Source of the DNA: Cytobacillus sp. IB215665
Lineage (GTDB): Bacteria; Bacillota; Bacilli; Bacillales; SM2101
NCBI RefSeq assembly: GCF_033963835.1
Contig: NZ_JAXBME010000004.1
Coordinates: 124,001 to 188,000, forward strand
DNA: 64,000 nt
Direction: 5' to 3'
The notes under the pieces are model-generated. The model made no database searches. It saw nothing but the letters and a program-made list of their open reading frames with translations, and was not told the origin of the DNA. The position numbers and the translations under genes are program-made. This document shows, in pieces, positions 47,162-56,693 of this stretch; within the stretch, counting starts at the first letter, position 1; each line of letters starts with the position of its first letter.

Positions 47162-47190
47162 CAAAGGCACTGTTAATCAGTGTCTTTGTT
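47160..47190 (+). terminator. Terminator of ylbB
   Basis: AACAAAGGCACTG and CAGTGTCTTTGTT form a 13-bp stem (one wobble) with a 5-base loop. Confidence 0.8.
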
Positions 47191-47193
47191 AAT

Positions 47194-47354
47194 GGCTGTT
47201 TTCACGTTGATTGTTGGGGTTCGTTCTAAGATATGAGCACGCATACATTTAGCGTTCGTTGCACCTTTTCTACATTTGTAATTATTGAATTCTCATTAAA
47301 CCCATCATACTGTCAATTTTCAGTGAAAATAGCAAAAAAGTTACGTCAATAGCC
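47194..47354 (+). repeat. MITE-like repeat, copy 9, with 8-bp direct repeats
   Basis: 161 bp from GGCTGTTTTCACGTTGATTG to TTACGTCAATAGCC, core GCGTTCGTTGCACCTTTTC. The octamer TTGTTAAT stands directly before (47186-47193) and directly after (47355-47362), a perfect candidate target duplication. The left copy overlaps the ylbB terminator. Confidence 0.82.
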
Positions 47355-47377
47355 TTGTTAATAGAGTGAATTTTATT

Positions 47378-47540
47378 CTCTGTTATTATTGCTTTAAATG
47401 TTGCTTTTCGTTATAAGAGCTAAACATGATTAATATTAACGTTCGTGGCATCTTTTCCTTTCTATATATAACATTTATATTATACACATCAGGAAGCAAA
47501 TGTAAGTGAAATAAAAGCCAAACGTTTGTGAATAGAGCTT
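47378..47540 (+). repeat. MITE-like repeat, copy 10
   Basis: About 163 bp with decayed ends but clear internal blocks ATGTTGCTTTTCGTTATAAG and TTAACGTTCGTGGCATCTTT; it ends GTTTGTGAATAGAGCTT. Same orientation as copy 9, 23 bp away. Confidence 0.75.
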
Positions 47541-47784
47541 TCATAGAACATTCTTTGCATACTAAGAGGTAAATACGATGATAAATTTTTCATGTTCGTA
47601 TATTTCTTAGCTATAGACTGTAACAATCGTATAAAACTTAAAGTATTGATCGAATTTAGTAATAATACAACATAGTGCAGAAAACTCTCATTTGATAAAT
47701 AGTCCTATGAAAATTTATTGGTCTATATAGAAAAAAAAACAATATACTTTACTAGAATTATAGAAACTGAAAGGAGGTAGATCT

Positions 47785-48834
47785 ATGAAAAGAAAAATAG
47801 GGTTTGCAATATTTACTAGTTATCTAATTATTGGGATCATCACTTTTACGAATGATTCACGTTCAAATGAAATCAGTGAACAAGAAGAAATCATTCATGT
47901 TAATCAACAGTTGAATAGTACCGTTGAAGTTGAAAAACGTGAAATTACGTTGAATGGATTAGACTCTTTTATAGGGAAACCTAGCGAAGTTATTGAAAGA
48001 GAATTTGGGAAACCAATTAGAGTTGATAAGTCCATTTATGATTACGATTGGTGGATTTATAATCAACATCCATCACAATATATTCAAGTTGGCGTTGAAA
48101 ACAATATAGTTACAACGATATATGCAATTGGAGAGGAATTAAATACAGAACCATTTATCATTGGACAACCTATCGATGAGATCACAAACACATTTTCTTT
48201 GGAGCCATCAGTATCATTCATAGCTAATAACAATAACTATCGATTTGAACTAACAGAACAAGACTTAGAAATTCGGCCGTTAGTTAAAGTTAACGATGTT
48301 TATATCCAATTGTATTTTGATAGATATTCAAATAAATTATCGAGTATTAGATACATGGATGCAAATACGTTAATAAAACAAAGGCCATATGAACTAGTAT
48401 ATAGAGGAGATTTATTATCTTCTGAGGAGCTATCGAAAGAGGAATTAGCTTTAGTTGAACAAGGCGTCGCAAAACAAATATTGGACCTTACAAATACAAT
48501 TAGAAATCAGTATAATTTACCTTCCGTACAGTGGAACGAAGAAGCTGCCATCGTTGCATATAAACATAGTAAAGAAATGTATGAAGAAAATTATTTTTCT
48601 CACACTTCTCCATTAAGTGGGGGACTACCAGAACGTTTACAAGAAGGAAATGTTTATTACTTTTCTGCTGGAGAAAATATAGCTGCAAAGTATATTGATG
48701 GGATAGCAGTTATGGTTGGCTGGCTGAATAGCAAAAGTCACAGAGAGACGTTATTAAATGAGAATTTTACAGATTTAGGAGTTGGAGTGTACAAAAAATA
48801 TTATACACAAAATTTTATTGAATCCTGGGAATAG
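47785..48834 (+). CDS. ylbC: CAP-domain protein YlbC
   Basis: 349 residues: an N-terminal membrane anchor or signal (7-23), a CAP-associated N-terminal domain in two similar units (FIGKPSEVIEREFGKPIRVDKS; IIGQPIDEITNTFSL) and a C-terminal CAP/SCP domain (LDLTNTIRNQYNLPSVQWNEEAAIVAYKHSKEMYEENYFSHTSP ... SAGENIA). Secreted, role in the cell surface or spore not known. AAAGGAGGT before the ATG. Confidence 0.92.
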   Translation: MKRKIGFAIFTSYLIIGIITFTNDSRSNEISEQEEIIHVNQQLNSTVEVEKREITLNGLDSFIGKPSEVIEREFGKPIRVDKSIYDYDWWIYNQHPSQYIQVGVENNIVTTIYAIGEELNTEPFIIGQPIDEITNTFSLEPSVSFIANNNNYRFELTEQDLEIRPLVKVNDVYIQLYFDRYSNKLSSIRYMDANTLIKQRPYELVYRGDLLSSEELSKEELALVEQGVAKQILDLTNTIRNQYNLPSVQWNEEAAIVAYKHSKEMYEENYFSHTSPLSGGLPERLQEGNVYYFSAGENIAAKYIDGIAVMVGWLNSKSHRETLLNENFTDLGVGVYKKYYTQNFIESWE

Positions 48835-48927
48835 AGAAAGACTTATGATTTACGGGAAAATGGGCGAACAACGGATTAGGTAAACTGATACATTATATTA
48901 GGTACTAGTGTATATGAGGTGAATGAG

Positions 48928-49320
48928 ATGGAAAAACGAGCCCACCCTGATGTTAAGAAGTTTAAAGAATTTGTTAAACAACATCCTAAACTCATCAGTG
49001 AAGTACGACAAGGTGAGAAGACATGGCAAGAATTTTTTGAAGACTGGTATTTATTTGGTGATGATGATGAAATGTGGGATGAATATAAAGGACGCAATAG
49101 TAACGACAGTAGTGAAGACAATAATGAAACTAAGCCAGAGATTTTAGGAACTTTTTTATCTTCCTTAAAAAATATGGACTTAAATCAAGTTGAGCAACAT
49201 TTAAATACATTTGGAGAGGCGATCACTACCCTTCAAAGTGTTTTACAACAATTTCAGCCAGAGCTGAAGCAACAGCAGGTAACGAGCGACCTTACTCCTT
49301 TTTCGTTTCGAAAAGATTAA
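48928..49320 (+). CDS. ylbD: YlbD family protein
   Basis: 130 residues, acidic, with HPDVKKFKEFVKQHPKLI, KTWQEFFEDWYLFGDDDEMW and a Gln-rich C-terminus. The YlbD family is annotated as putative spore coat proteins. ATG 48928 preceded by GAGGTG at 6 bases; GTG 48919 overlaps that site. First of the ylbDE pair. Confidence 0.88.
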   Translation: MEKRAHPDVKKFKEFVKQHPKLISEVRQGEKTWQEFFEDWYLFGDDDEMWDEYKGRNSNDSSEDNNETKPEILGTFLSSLKNMDLNQVEQHLNTFGEAITTLQSVLQQFQPELKQQQVTSDLTPFSFRKD

Positions 49321-49340
49321 AAAAGTGAGTTGGAAAAACT

Positions 49341-49577
49341 ATGAGACCTACAATTTATGAATATATACAGTCAAACAAAGAGCTACAGCATTTTATACGA
49401 GTTCAACCGATTTGGTACCGCAAACTCTCGAGGAATCCTGAATCGATAAAAGTTTTTGAAAATGAAGCTAGATCGTATTATGGAAAGACTTTTCAACATA
49501 GGCTTGATTCATTTTCTAACTCTTTTCAAATGTTTTCTATGTTAGCTAATTTTTTTCAAACAGATCAAAGTAGCTAG
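49341..49577 (+). CDS. ylbE: YlbE-like protein
   Basis: 78 residues: MRPTIYEYIQSNKELQHFIR and PIWYRKLSRNP are the YlbE family pattern. Function unknown. Twenty bases after ylbD, AGTTGG as a weak ribosome site. No clear hairpin follows; a ten-base T run does (about 49589-49600). Confidence 0.88.
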   Translation: MRPTIYEYIQSNKELQHFIRVQPIWYRKLSRNPESIKVFENEARSYYGKTFQHRLDSFSNSFQMFSMLANFFQTDQSS

Positions 49578-49662
49578 TCTCTGTCTTAGTTTTTTTTTTT
49601 GCAAAAAAATGAATGAATTTCTCTAATCATAGCTAACAATAATGTTGTAAAGGAGTGATTAC

Positions 49663-50094
49663 ATGAAAATGTTCACAATATATTTATTGTTAGCTATGTC
49701 GATTATTCAAGCATGTGGAAATGAAAAACCTACTCCAGAAACGGATGTTACAGTATTAAGTGTACGTGATAACAACCTAGATAAGGTTGCGATTCAGGCC
49801 ACTACACAACAAACTACGTCTAAGATATCTATCACACACCTTGTGAAAGGACAAGATGTGTACGTTGAGTGTTATGTACCTAATTTTGTTTTCCAAAAGG
49901 AAAAAAAGGCAAATAAAAATGGTGAAGGACATATTGAGGTCTTTGTCAATAATAAGAAAGTGGAAACAATTTCTACAGCAGCATTTGTTATTAAAGGTTT
50001 ACCTAAAGGAACATACAATATAAAAATTGATCTTGTTCATAATGATTCTACTAGCTACCAACAAACAAAGGAATTTCAAGTTACGATCAAATAA
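49663..50094 (+). CDS. Small lipoprotein with Ig-like fold, unknown function
   Basis: 143 residues. Signal MKMFTIYLLLAMSIIQAC (lipid Cys18), then a beta-strand-rich domain ending GLPKGTYNIKIDLVHNDSTS, the kind of ending seen in immunoglobulin-like bacterial domains. I do not recognise the family. Not part of the B. subtilis ylbE-ylbF interval as I recall it. AAAGGAGTG before the ATG. Confidence 0.72.
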   Translation: MKMFTIYLLLAMSIIQACGNEKPTPETDVTVLSVRDNNLDKVAIQATTQQTTSKISITHLVKGQDVYVECYVPNFVFQKEKKANKNGEGHIEVFVNNKKVETISTAAFVIKGLPKGTYNIKIDLVHNDSTSYQQTKEFQVTIK

Positions 50095-50110
50095 TTATAT
50101 TGTTTGTAAA

Positions 50111-50262
50111 AGGCTCTTTTTAAAAGCTTTGTTGTTAATTATACAAAATGATCATAGACTTCATTGCATTGTCATTGGTTTATAAAGGATAGGTTGCCAT
50201 TAAGCTATAGTATTATAAATGTGTATGTTCCTTAGTACGAAAAATATCAATCAAAAACAGCC
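50111..50262 (-). repeat. MITE-like repeat, copy 11
   Basis: 152 bp in reverse orientation, opening GGCTCTTTTTAAAAG and closing AATCAAAAACAGCC. Octamers TTGTAAAA (before) and TCGTAAAA (after) match at 7 of 8 bases, an aged target duplication. Confidence 0.78.
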
Positions 50263-50331
50263 TCGTAAAAAATAAAAGGAAAGATACACGTGTTATGAGA
50301 ATATGTTATGATAATGAATGGAGGTGTGATC

Positions 50332-50775
50332 ATGCTTGCAACTTTAGAAACAGTCGAAATTATTGATGGGGCTGAAGAATTATCAAAGATGATTCTTGAT
50401 TCAGAGGTTTTTGAAAACTATAATATTTGTTTAAATAAATTGAAGAAGAACGAGGTTGCTCAATCGTTAATCGATAAATTTGTTAATATAAAAGAACAGT
50501 ACGAAGATGTTCAACGTTTTGGAAAATATCATCCTGATTACAAAAAAATCTCTCGAGAAGTAAGAGAGATAAAACGTGAGGTAGATTTAAACGAAATCAT
50601 TTCTGAGTTTAAAAAAGCTGAGAACTCCATTCAAGTGTTATTGGATGAAATTAGCATTATTATTGGAAAGACCGTCTCTGATTCAATTAAAGTTCCTACA
50701 GGTAATCCATACTTTGATGCTGCTTCTAGCTGTGGAGGTGGTTGTGGTGTAGGTGGGAGCTGCGGTTGTCACTAG
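50332..50775 (+). CDS. ylbF: YlbF/RicF regulator
   Basis: 147-residue helical protein of the RicA-RicF-RicT (Y) complex, which binds iron-sulfur clusters and guides RNase Y maturation of mRNAs and affects competence, sporulation and biofilm. The com_ylbF domain spans about 15-120; the C-terminal Cys-rich tail [16 protein letters not shown] carries the cluster ligands. ATG 50332, GGAGGTG upstream; B. subtilis protein has 149 residues. Confidence 0.95.
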   Translation: MLATLETVEIIDGAEELSKMILDSEVFENYNICLNKLKKNEVAQSLIDKFVNIKEQYEDVQRFGKYHPDYKKISREVREIKREVDLNEIISEFKKAENSIQVLLDEISIIIGKTVSDSIKVPTGNPYFDAASSCGGGCGVGGSCGCH

Positions 50776-50803
50776 ATCAATAATCAAGCGGGGGAGTATT
50801 GTA

Positions 50804-51079
50804 ATGTTTTCCAAAAGACAAGGGATTATAGTATGGCTTTTTTCATTAAAACAAGCAAAATTATTAAGAAAGTATGGGAACGTACATTATGTATCAAAAC
50901 GTTTAAAGTATGTAGTCCTATATTGTGATATGTCTGAAGTAGACCATATGTGCAATAAATTAAATGGTCTTTCATTTGTTAAAAAGGTCGAGGTATCTCA
51001 TAAGCCGTTTTTGAAGATAGAATTTGAAAATTCTAAACCTGATGAAGCTAAAGAATATGACTATAAATTAGGACTATAG
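50804..51079 (+). CDS. ylbG: UPF0298 protein YlbG
   Basis: 91 residues: [41 protein letters not shown] is the family core. Function unknown; always next to ylbF. ATG 50804 preceded by GGGGGAG; an upstream frame overlaps ylbF and has no ribosome site. Confidence 0.93.
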   Translation: MFSKRQGIIVWLFSLKQAKLLRKYGNVHYVSKRLKYVVLYCDMSEVDHMCNKLNGLSFVKKVEVSHKPFLKIEFENSKPDEAKEYDYKLGL

Positions 51080-51105
51080 CCCCTCCCAACATGGAAGGGG
51101 TTATC
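51078..51105 (+). terminator. Terminator of ylbFG
   Basis: CCCCTCC/GGAAGGGG stem with 6-base loop followed by TTATCTATATTTT. Confidence 0.65.
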
Positions 51106-51124
51106 TATATTTTATGAGTAACAA

Positions 51125-51156
51125 AGAGTGTGATTATGATAAAATAATCATACTCT
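51125..51156. promoter_or_regulatory. 13-bp inverted repeat upstream of the stalk-domain gene
   Basis: AGAGTGTGATTAT and ATAATCATACTCT pair at 12 of 13 positions around GATAAA. It ends 28 bp before the gene and covers a -10-like TATGATAAAAT, so an operator overlapping a promoter is likely. Confidence 0.5.
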
Positions 51157-51184
51157 AGTTGTTGTTATGAGTTAGGAGATAGTT

Positions 51185-52621
51185 ATGAGACGTTCATTGT
51201 ATGCAATTCTTTTTCTTTTATCAACTGTAAGTTTGGCACTCATCATATTGCAATGGTTTTCTTACACTGGAAATACAGAACAAAAAGTAATGATGACGCC
51301 TAATAATGTCCAGTTAAATGAAACAATTCAGATTGTGCGGAAAGATAACTCATTAGTTGTAACACAATCGTATAATGGTTTAGTACAACCGATGTACGAA
51401 TTATCAATTCCATCAGTTATTGAGCAAGAGCAAATGTTTTGTGAAACAGAAGATGGAGAGCAATGCCAGATTGTTTATAATGACAATAATATTACCTTAA
51501 TGAATGGTAATGAGCAATATATCATTTTTACATACCATATCTCAATTGATAGTTCCTTACATTCTTTCTTGTTGGAAAATTGGTCAATAAACCTTCACTC
51601 TGAACAATTGAAAAATACTCGATTAGAAATTATTGAAGATCATTCACCTCGAGGGACTTGGGTGACAGGTGCTTCGCTGCAGAAATTTATTTCTAAAGAG
51701 AATATAGATTTTTATGCATGGGAATATGTCGATATTGATTCACCTCCAATATTTTGGACAAACAAACAATTGGATAGTGAAGAGGTTGATGAAATTACAT
51801 ATTATGTTAATGAAGGGAATCAAGTTGAAATATTAAATGCCCCATGGATAACACGTATGCCATCTGCACCTCCATTAACGATATTAAACATTCCTGGTGA
51901 GGATTTGGTTATTACACCGTCGTTAATCATTCATGATAAAGATGATGTTAATTTTATTGAAGAAGGTTATATAGAGAAGGTTTTATTTGAGTCTTTTTCT
52001 TATGATGAAAATGATGAATGGATTTTGAAAGTCCTGAAATCAATCCTTCTTAACAGAAGTGTTGGCGATGAATTTTCTAATAGACTTTCTGAAGAAATGT
52101 TCACTCAGTTATCTAGACAAGCTCTTGATGACTTTATTGAAATGATATTTACTTATGAAAATAAGAAGCTTTCATCCGAACTATTAGATAGGTCGTTATC
52201 AGCTATTGATTTAGGTAAAACAACGTTCTTTTCAGCAAACAATAGTCAAAGGAATCAGACTATTTCACTCTATTTTGTTGACGGGCGAAACTACTTCATT
52301 AATAGTAAGGAAATTGTTAATCGACCTGCCATTAACAGAAATGGTCAGCTCATGTTCCCATTAGAGGATGTGTTGCGCCAAGTCGGGTATAAGGTTTCAT
52401 TTCTATCAGATCAAGAAACCATTTATATTGAAAAAGGGCAAGATGTTTGGAGATTTTACTTAAATAAAAACTATTTTATATATAATGAGGAAGAATGGGG
52501 ATTATTATCTAAACCAATGGAACAGATTGATACTTCTGTTTATATTTATGAAACGTGGCTAACTGATTTATTCGCAGTATTGGTTCAAAAAGATCAACAA
52601 ACAATTGATCTTACATCTTAA
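51185..52621 (+). CDS. Membrane-anchored stalk-domain protein
   Basis: 478 residues. N-terminal helix (about 5-27) anchors the protein outside the membrane. The C-terminal part (about 360-478: YFVDGRNYFINSKEIVNRPA, LMFPLEDVLRQVGYKVSFLSDQETIYIEKG) has the pattern of the copper-amine-oxidase N-terminal-like stalk domain (LPLRxxxExLGxxVxWD type), a surface module found in Bacillota. The middle (about 40-330) is unrecognised and beta-rich. Role unknown. TTAGGAGAT before the ATG. Confidence 0.8.
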   Translation: MRRSLYAILFLLSTVSLALIILQWFSYTGNTEQKVMMTPNNVQLNETIQIVRKDNSLVVTQSYNGLVQPMYELSIPSVIEQEQMFCETEDGEQCQIVYNDNNITLMNGNEQYIIFTYHISIDSSLHSFLLENWSINLHSEQLKNTRLEIIEDHSPRGTWVTGASLQKFISKENIDFYAWEYVDIDSPPIFWTNKQLDSEEVDEITYYVNEGNQVEILNAPWITRMPSAPPLTILNIPGEDLVITPSLIIHDKDDVNFIEEGYIEKVLFESFSYDENDEWILKVLKSILLNRSVGDEFSNRLSEEMFTQLSRQALDDFIEMIFTYENKKLSSELLDRSLSAIDLGKTTFFSANNSQRNQTISLYFVDGRNYFINSKEIVNRPAINRNGQLMFPLEDVLRQVGYKVSFLSDQETIYIEKGQDVWRFYLNKNYFIYNEEEWGLLSKPMEQIDTSVYIYETWLTDLFAVLVQKDQQTIDLTS

Positions 52622-52651
52622 TAACAAAGAAAAGTGAGCATTATAGTCTAT

Positions 52652-52765
52652 AATTGTTTGTTTTTAAGCTAAAAAATATACACGTGTACAACTTAATTTC
52701 GTGGCATCTTTTCTTCTATTGAACAATTGCTGTTATGAACTACAGCAATAACGTTTTTTTAAAAA
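52652..52765 (+). repeat. MITE-like repeat, partial copy 12
   Basis: About 114 bp: the left terminal GGCTG is lost, but ATTGTTTGTTTTTAAGC and the core TTTCGTGGCATCTTTTCTTC are clear; the right end is missing. Confidence 0.65.
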
Positions 52766-52774
52766 AATCTATAA

Positions 52775-52810
52775 ATTAAAAAAACCCTGCAGATACCTAC
52801 AGGGTCCTTC
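52775..52810 (+). terminator. Hairpin between repeat 12 and the rsmD leader
   Basis: AACCCTG/CAGGGT stem with 10-base loop, followed by CCTTCTATAT. First in a chain of four hairpins (52775, 52817, 52871, 52921). Confidence 0.55.
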
Positions 52811-52816
52811 TATATC

Positions 52817-52945
52817 ATAGGGATAATTTTCGAAATATCACCCATAGATAAGAAGGCAAAGGGAGAGGAGAAACCGGAGGAAGAACTTATGGGGAAACGT
52901 AAGTCTTCTCCGCGGTTGGCAACAACATCAATAATTTGATGTTGT
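52817..52945 (+). promoter_or_regulatory. Structured leader with three further hairpins upstream of rsmD
   Basis: CATAGGGATA/TATCACCCATAG (52817-52847), then AACCGGAGGAAGAACTTA with TAAGTCTTCTCCGCGGTT (52872-52917, about 15 paired bases around TGGGGAAACG), then CAACATCA/TGATGTTG (52922-52944). The second hairpin would hide the ribosome site of the small ORF at 52889. This is RNA-like structure for which I know no family. Confidence 0.5.
52889..52939 (+). CDS. Possible 16-residue leader peptide
   Basis: ATG 52889 with GGAGG eight bases upstream; 16 codons (MGKRKSSPRLATTSII) to TGA. The stop overlaps a hairpin, and the ribosome site is inside the stem at 52872-52917, a layout typical of regulatory uORFs. 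Too short to support by sequence alone. Confidence 0.4.
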   Translation: MGKRKSSPRLATTSII

Positions 52946-53058
52946 TACTACTAATTATGACCATTTGAAGTGACTGTATACACTTTCAAAATATTTTTTT
53001 ATCATCTATAATAAATAAGGCTTAACTTATTTACAATTTTGTAAGAATGGTGATGTTA

Positions 53059-54109
<1,051 letters not shown>

Positions 54110-54189
54110 ATACATATATAAAGTATAGCCTACTGTGCGAACAGACATCTTTTATCGAATAACTTTGATAATGTTTGCGCTTACATAAT

Positions 54190-54219
54190 AAACGACCATC
54201 ACTTTGATGGTCGTTTTAA
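54190..54219 (+). terminator. Terminator of rsmD-coaD
   Basis: AAACGACCATCA/TGATGGTCGTTT stem with a small loop and a TTTTAAT tail. Confidence 0.85.
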
Positions 54220-54284
54220 TTATAGTTGTTCCGTACTAAAACATAAGATACAGCATTTACGGCACATTTCTTATTTAAAAGATG

Positions 54285-54347
54285 TCAGCCACTAAACGCA
54301 TTTTTTACTGTGCTAATTTACTCACAATATTAAAAAAGTTAACGAAA
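54285..54347 (+). repeat. MITE-like repeat, partial copy 13
   Basis: Right half only: CTGTGCTAATTTACTCACAA and AAAAGTTAACGAAAGG align with the right part of copy 7. It runs directly into copy 14. Confidence 0.5.
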
Positions 54348-54507
54348 GGTTATTTTCGCATTGATTGTTATTTTTCGTATTAAGAAGTACACCCGTACAC
54401 AACTAGAGTTCGTGGCATCTTTTCTTCTGTTCAACGACCAATTTATATTACTAATTTGATAACAATAGCAACAATGTTTGAGAAAAAGAGCTTTACGAAA
54501 AGAGCCT
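54348..54507 (+). repeat. MITE-like repeat, copy 14
   Basis: 160 bp from GGTTATTTTCGCATTGATTG to TTTACGAAAAGAGCCTT with the best core AGTTCGTGGCATCTTTTCTT. Lies between convergent coaD and ylbJ, ending 14 bases from the ylbJ coding limit on the right. Confidence 0.85.
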
Positions 54508-55719
54508 TATTTTTTTAATATACAGTAACACATAGCAACAAAGTGTTGTCAAGGTAATAATTGGTCCGTAAGTCCACATGATATGTAAAAAATCATAAAA
54601 TATACTGAAATTAGTATTTAATGAAAAAGAAGGTATGACGTTTGATCCGTGCTCGGGTTTTACTAACGTATTAATATATAGAGGCTTCCAAAGTACATAT
54701 GCAAAAAGAGCAGCAAAAAATCCGTGAAAGATACGAGCGACAAAAAAGGGCCTGAAGCGTATATCGGTTTCAGCTAGAATACTTGCAACTTGGGCCTGTA
54801 CAGATAAACCACTGAAAGCAAGAATAAAGCTTGTAATCACTGCTTGGTAAATCAAGCTAATATTAGGTGTTTCACTAGTTAATTGACTTCCTAAGGTTAT
54901 TTCAAATAAACCCGAAAATAAAGGAATTCCTAATTCTTTAGGAAGATCAAAAACTGCTAACATATATTCCAAAAGATAAGCTACCACAGCTGTTATATGG
55001 ACGATAGTTAACAATTTATTTAAAACTGAAAATAAAATAATGAAACCACCGATCATTAGTAATGTATGTACTGATGATGTGATCGCATCCCCAAGTAATT
55101 TTCCAAGTGGCCTATTATCTTGCAGTCTAGATTCATGTGCCGAACGAAGTGCCTCATGTATAATTCTGTTACTTCTCTTATTTGAAGGCTTGCTTATGAC
55201 ATTTTCTTTGCCGTGAAACCTCATTATTAATCCTACGCAAATATTACCTAAATAATGTGATATTGCTAGGATAATACCTAAACTGGCATTTTGAAAAAAG
55301 CCAATAGCTACCGCACCAAAAATAAACAATGGGTTAGAAGAATTAGTAAATGATACTAGGCGCTCCGCTTCTATTGCAGTTAGCTGATTTTCTTGGCGTA
55401 ATCTTGCTGTAAATTTGGCACCTGCGGGATAACCAGATGCCATTCCCATTGCCCATACAAATCCACCAACACCGGGTACTTTGAATAATGGTCTCATTAG
55501 AGGCTCCAATAAAAAACCGATAAACCGAACAACTCCAAACCCTATGAGCAGCTCAGATATAATAAAAAAAGGAAGTAAGGACGGGAACACGACTCCCCAC
55601 CAAATCTGTAACCCTCTTTGTGAAGCTTCAAATGATGCTTGTGGAAAAGAAATAAGGGCTATAGCTAGCAATAAGGCAGTTGTTGCTAATATTAATGAAT
55701 TTACTTTTGTTATATTCAA
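54493..55719 (-). CDS. ylbJ: Sporulation integral membrane protein YlbJ
   Basis: 408 residues, the same length as in B. subtilis, ten or so helices; needed for spore maturation and linked to dipicolinate or spore cortex formation. Blocks: WWGVVFPSLLPFFIISELLIGFGVV, FVWAMGMASGYPAGAKFTARLRQ and SFTNSSNPLFIFGAVAIGFF. TTG 55719 preceded by GGGAGG at 8 bases; the upstream frame is not coding. The last codons overlap the right end of repeat copy 14. Confidence 0.93.
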   Translation of the reverse strand: MNITKVNSLILATTALLLAIALISFPQASFEASQRGLQIWWGVVFPSLLPFFIISELLIGFGVVRFIGFLLEPLMRPLFKVPGVGGFVWAMGMASGYPAGAKFTARLRQENQLTAIEAERLVSFTNSSNPLFIFGAVAIGFFQNASLGIILAISHYLGNICVGLIMRFHGKENVISKPSNKRSNRIIHEALRSAHESRLQDNRPLGKLLGDAITSSVHTLLMIGGFIILFSVLNKLLTIVHITAVVAYLLEYMLAVFDLPKELGIPLFSGLFEITLGSQLTSETPNISLIYQAVITSFILAFSGLSVQAQVASILAETDIRFRPFFVARIFHGFFAALFAYVLWKPLYINTLVKPEHGSNVIPSFSLNTNFSIFYDFLHIMWTYGPIITLTTLCCYVLLYIKKIRLFS

Positions 55720-55895
55720 GAGTATTGCCTCCCGTTTTATCTTCTTTCTATACAATGGATGTAGTAGGTGTTAGAATGAAAGAACAAATGTATCATAGTT
55801 AAAAGTTGTACAAACTTATATTTCAATATACGTGTATAGCACCTTTCTTTAGACCATAAGATTGAATATAGATCATTTTTTTGGAGGTATTTCTC

Positions 55896-56693
55896 ATGCG
55901 AGATCCTATCATTGGTCTAGCTCTTGGTTCTGGAAGTGCAAGAGGTTTTGCTCACTTAGGGGTTATTAAAGTCTTAACAGAAGAAAACATAGGAATAGAC
56001 CTTATTGCGGGAAGTAGCATGGGTGCCGTTGTTGCAGCCTTTTATGGAGCTGGGCTAGACATAAATCGTCTATATAAAGTGGCTAATGCATTTAAAAGAA
56101 AATATTACTTGGATTTTACTGTTCCAAGGATGGGTTTTTTGGCAGGGAATAGAGTTAAAGAACTCATTCGTATATTTACCCATGGTAAAATGATCGAAGA
56201 CTTAGATATTCCGGTAGCTATTGTAGCTACCGATTTAATAAAGGGAGAAAAGGTAGTCTTTAGAACGGGACCAGTTGCTGATGCTGTCCGTGCGAGTATT
56301 GCAATTCCAGGAATATTTGTGCCAGAAAAAATAAACAATCGAGTGCTAGTCGATGGAGGCGTTGTTGACCGTATACCTGTATCAGTCGTGAAAGAGATGG
56401 GTGCTGATATCGTGATTGGTGTCGATGTGTCACATGTTAAAAGAAATGAAAATATCTCATCCATTTTTGACGTGATTATGCAAAGTATAGACATCATGCA
56501 AGAAGAGCTAGTTAGCCATAGGGAAATTGCTTCTGATATAATGATTCGACCACATGTGGAACATATTAGTTCAAAAGCATTTTCCAACATTAAGGAGATT
56601 ATTGAAATAGGCGAGGAAGAAACGAGAAAACAGCTCGAAAATATTATTACGGTTATTTCTACGTGGAAGGAGTCACAGCAAGGTGAAGACTAG
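55896..56693 (+). CDS. ylbK: Patatin-like phospholipase YlbK
   Basis: 265-residue protein of the RssA/patatin family. GLALGSGSARGFAHLGVIKVL (oxyanion glycine-rich loop), nucleophile motif GSSMG (Ser41) and the aspartate of VDGGVVD (Asp153). A serine lipid hydrolase is likely; substrate unknown. ATG 55896 preceded by TTGGAGGT. Overlaps the ylbL start by 11 bases. Confidence 0.93.
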   Translation: MRDPIIGLALGSGSARGFAHLGVIKVLTEENIGIDLIAGSSMGAVVAAFYGAGLDINRLYKVANAFKRKYYLDFTVPRMGFLAGNRVKELIRIFTHGKMIEDLDIPVAIVATDLIKGEKVVFRTGPVADAVRASIAIPGIFVPEKINNRVLVDGGVVDRIPVSVVKEMGADIVIGVDVSHVKRNENISSIFDVIMQSIDIMQEELVSHREIASDIMIRPHVEHISSKAFSNIKEIIEIGEEETRKQLENIITVISTWKESQQGED

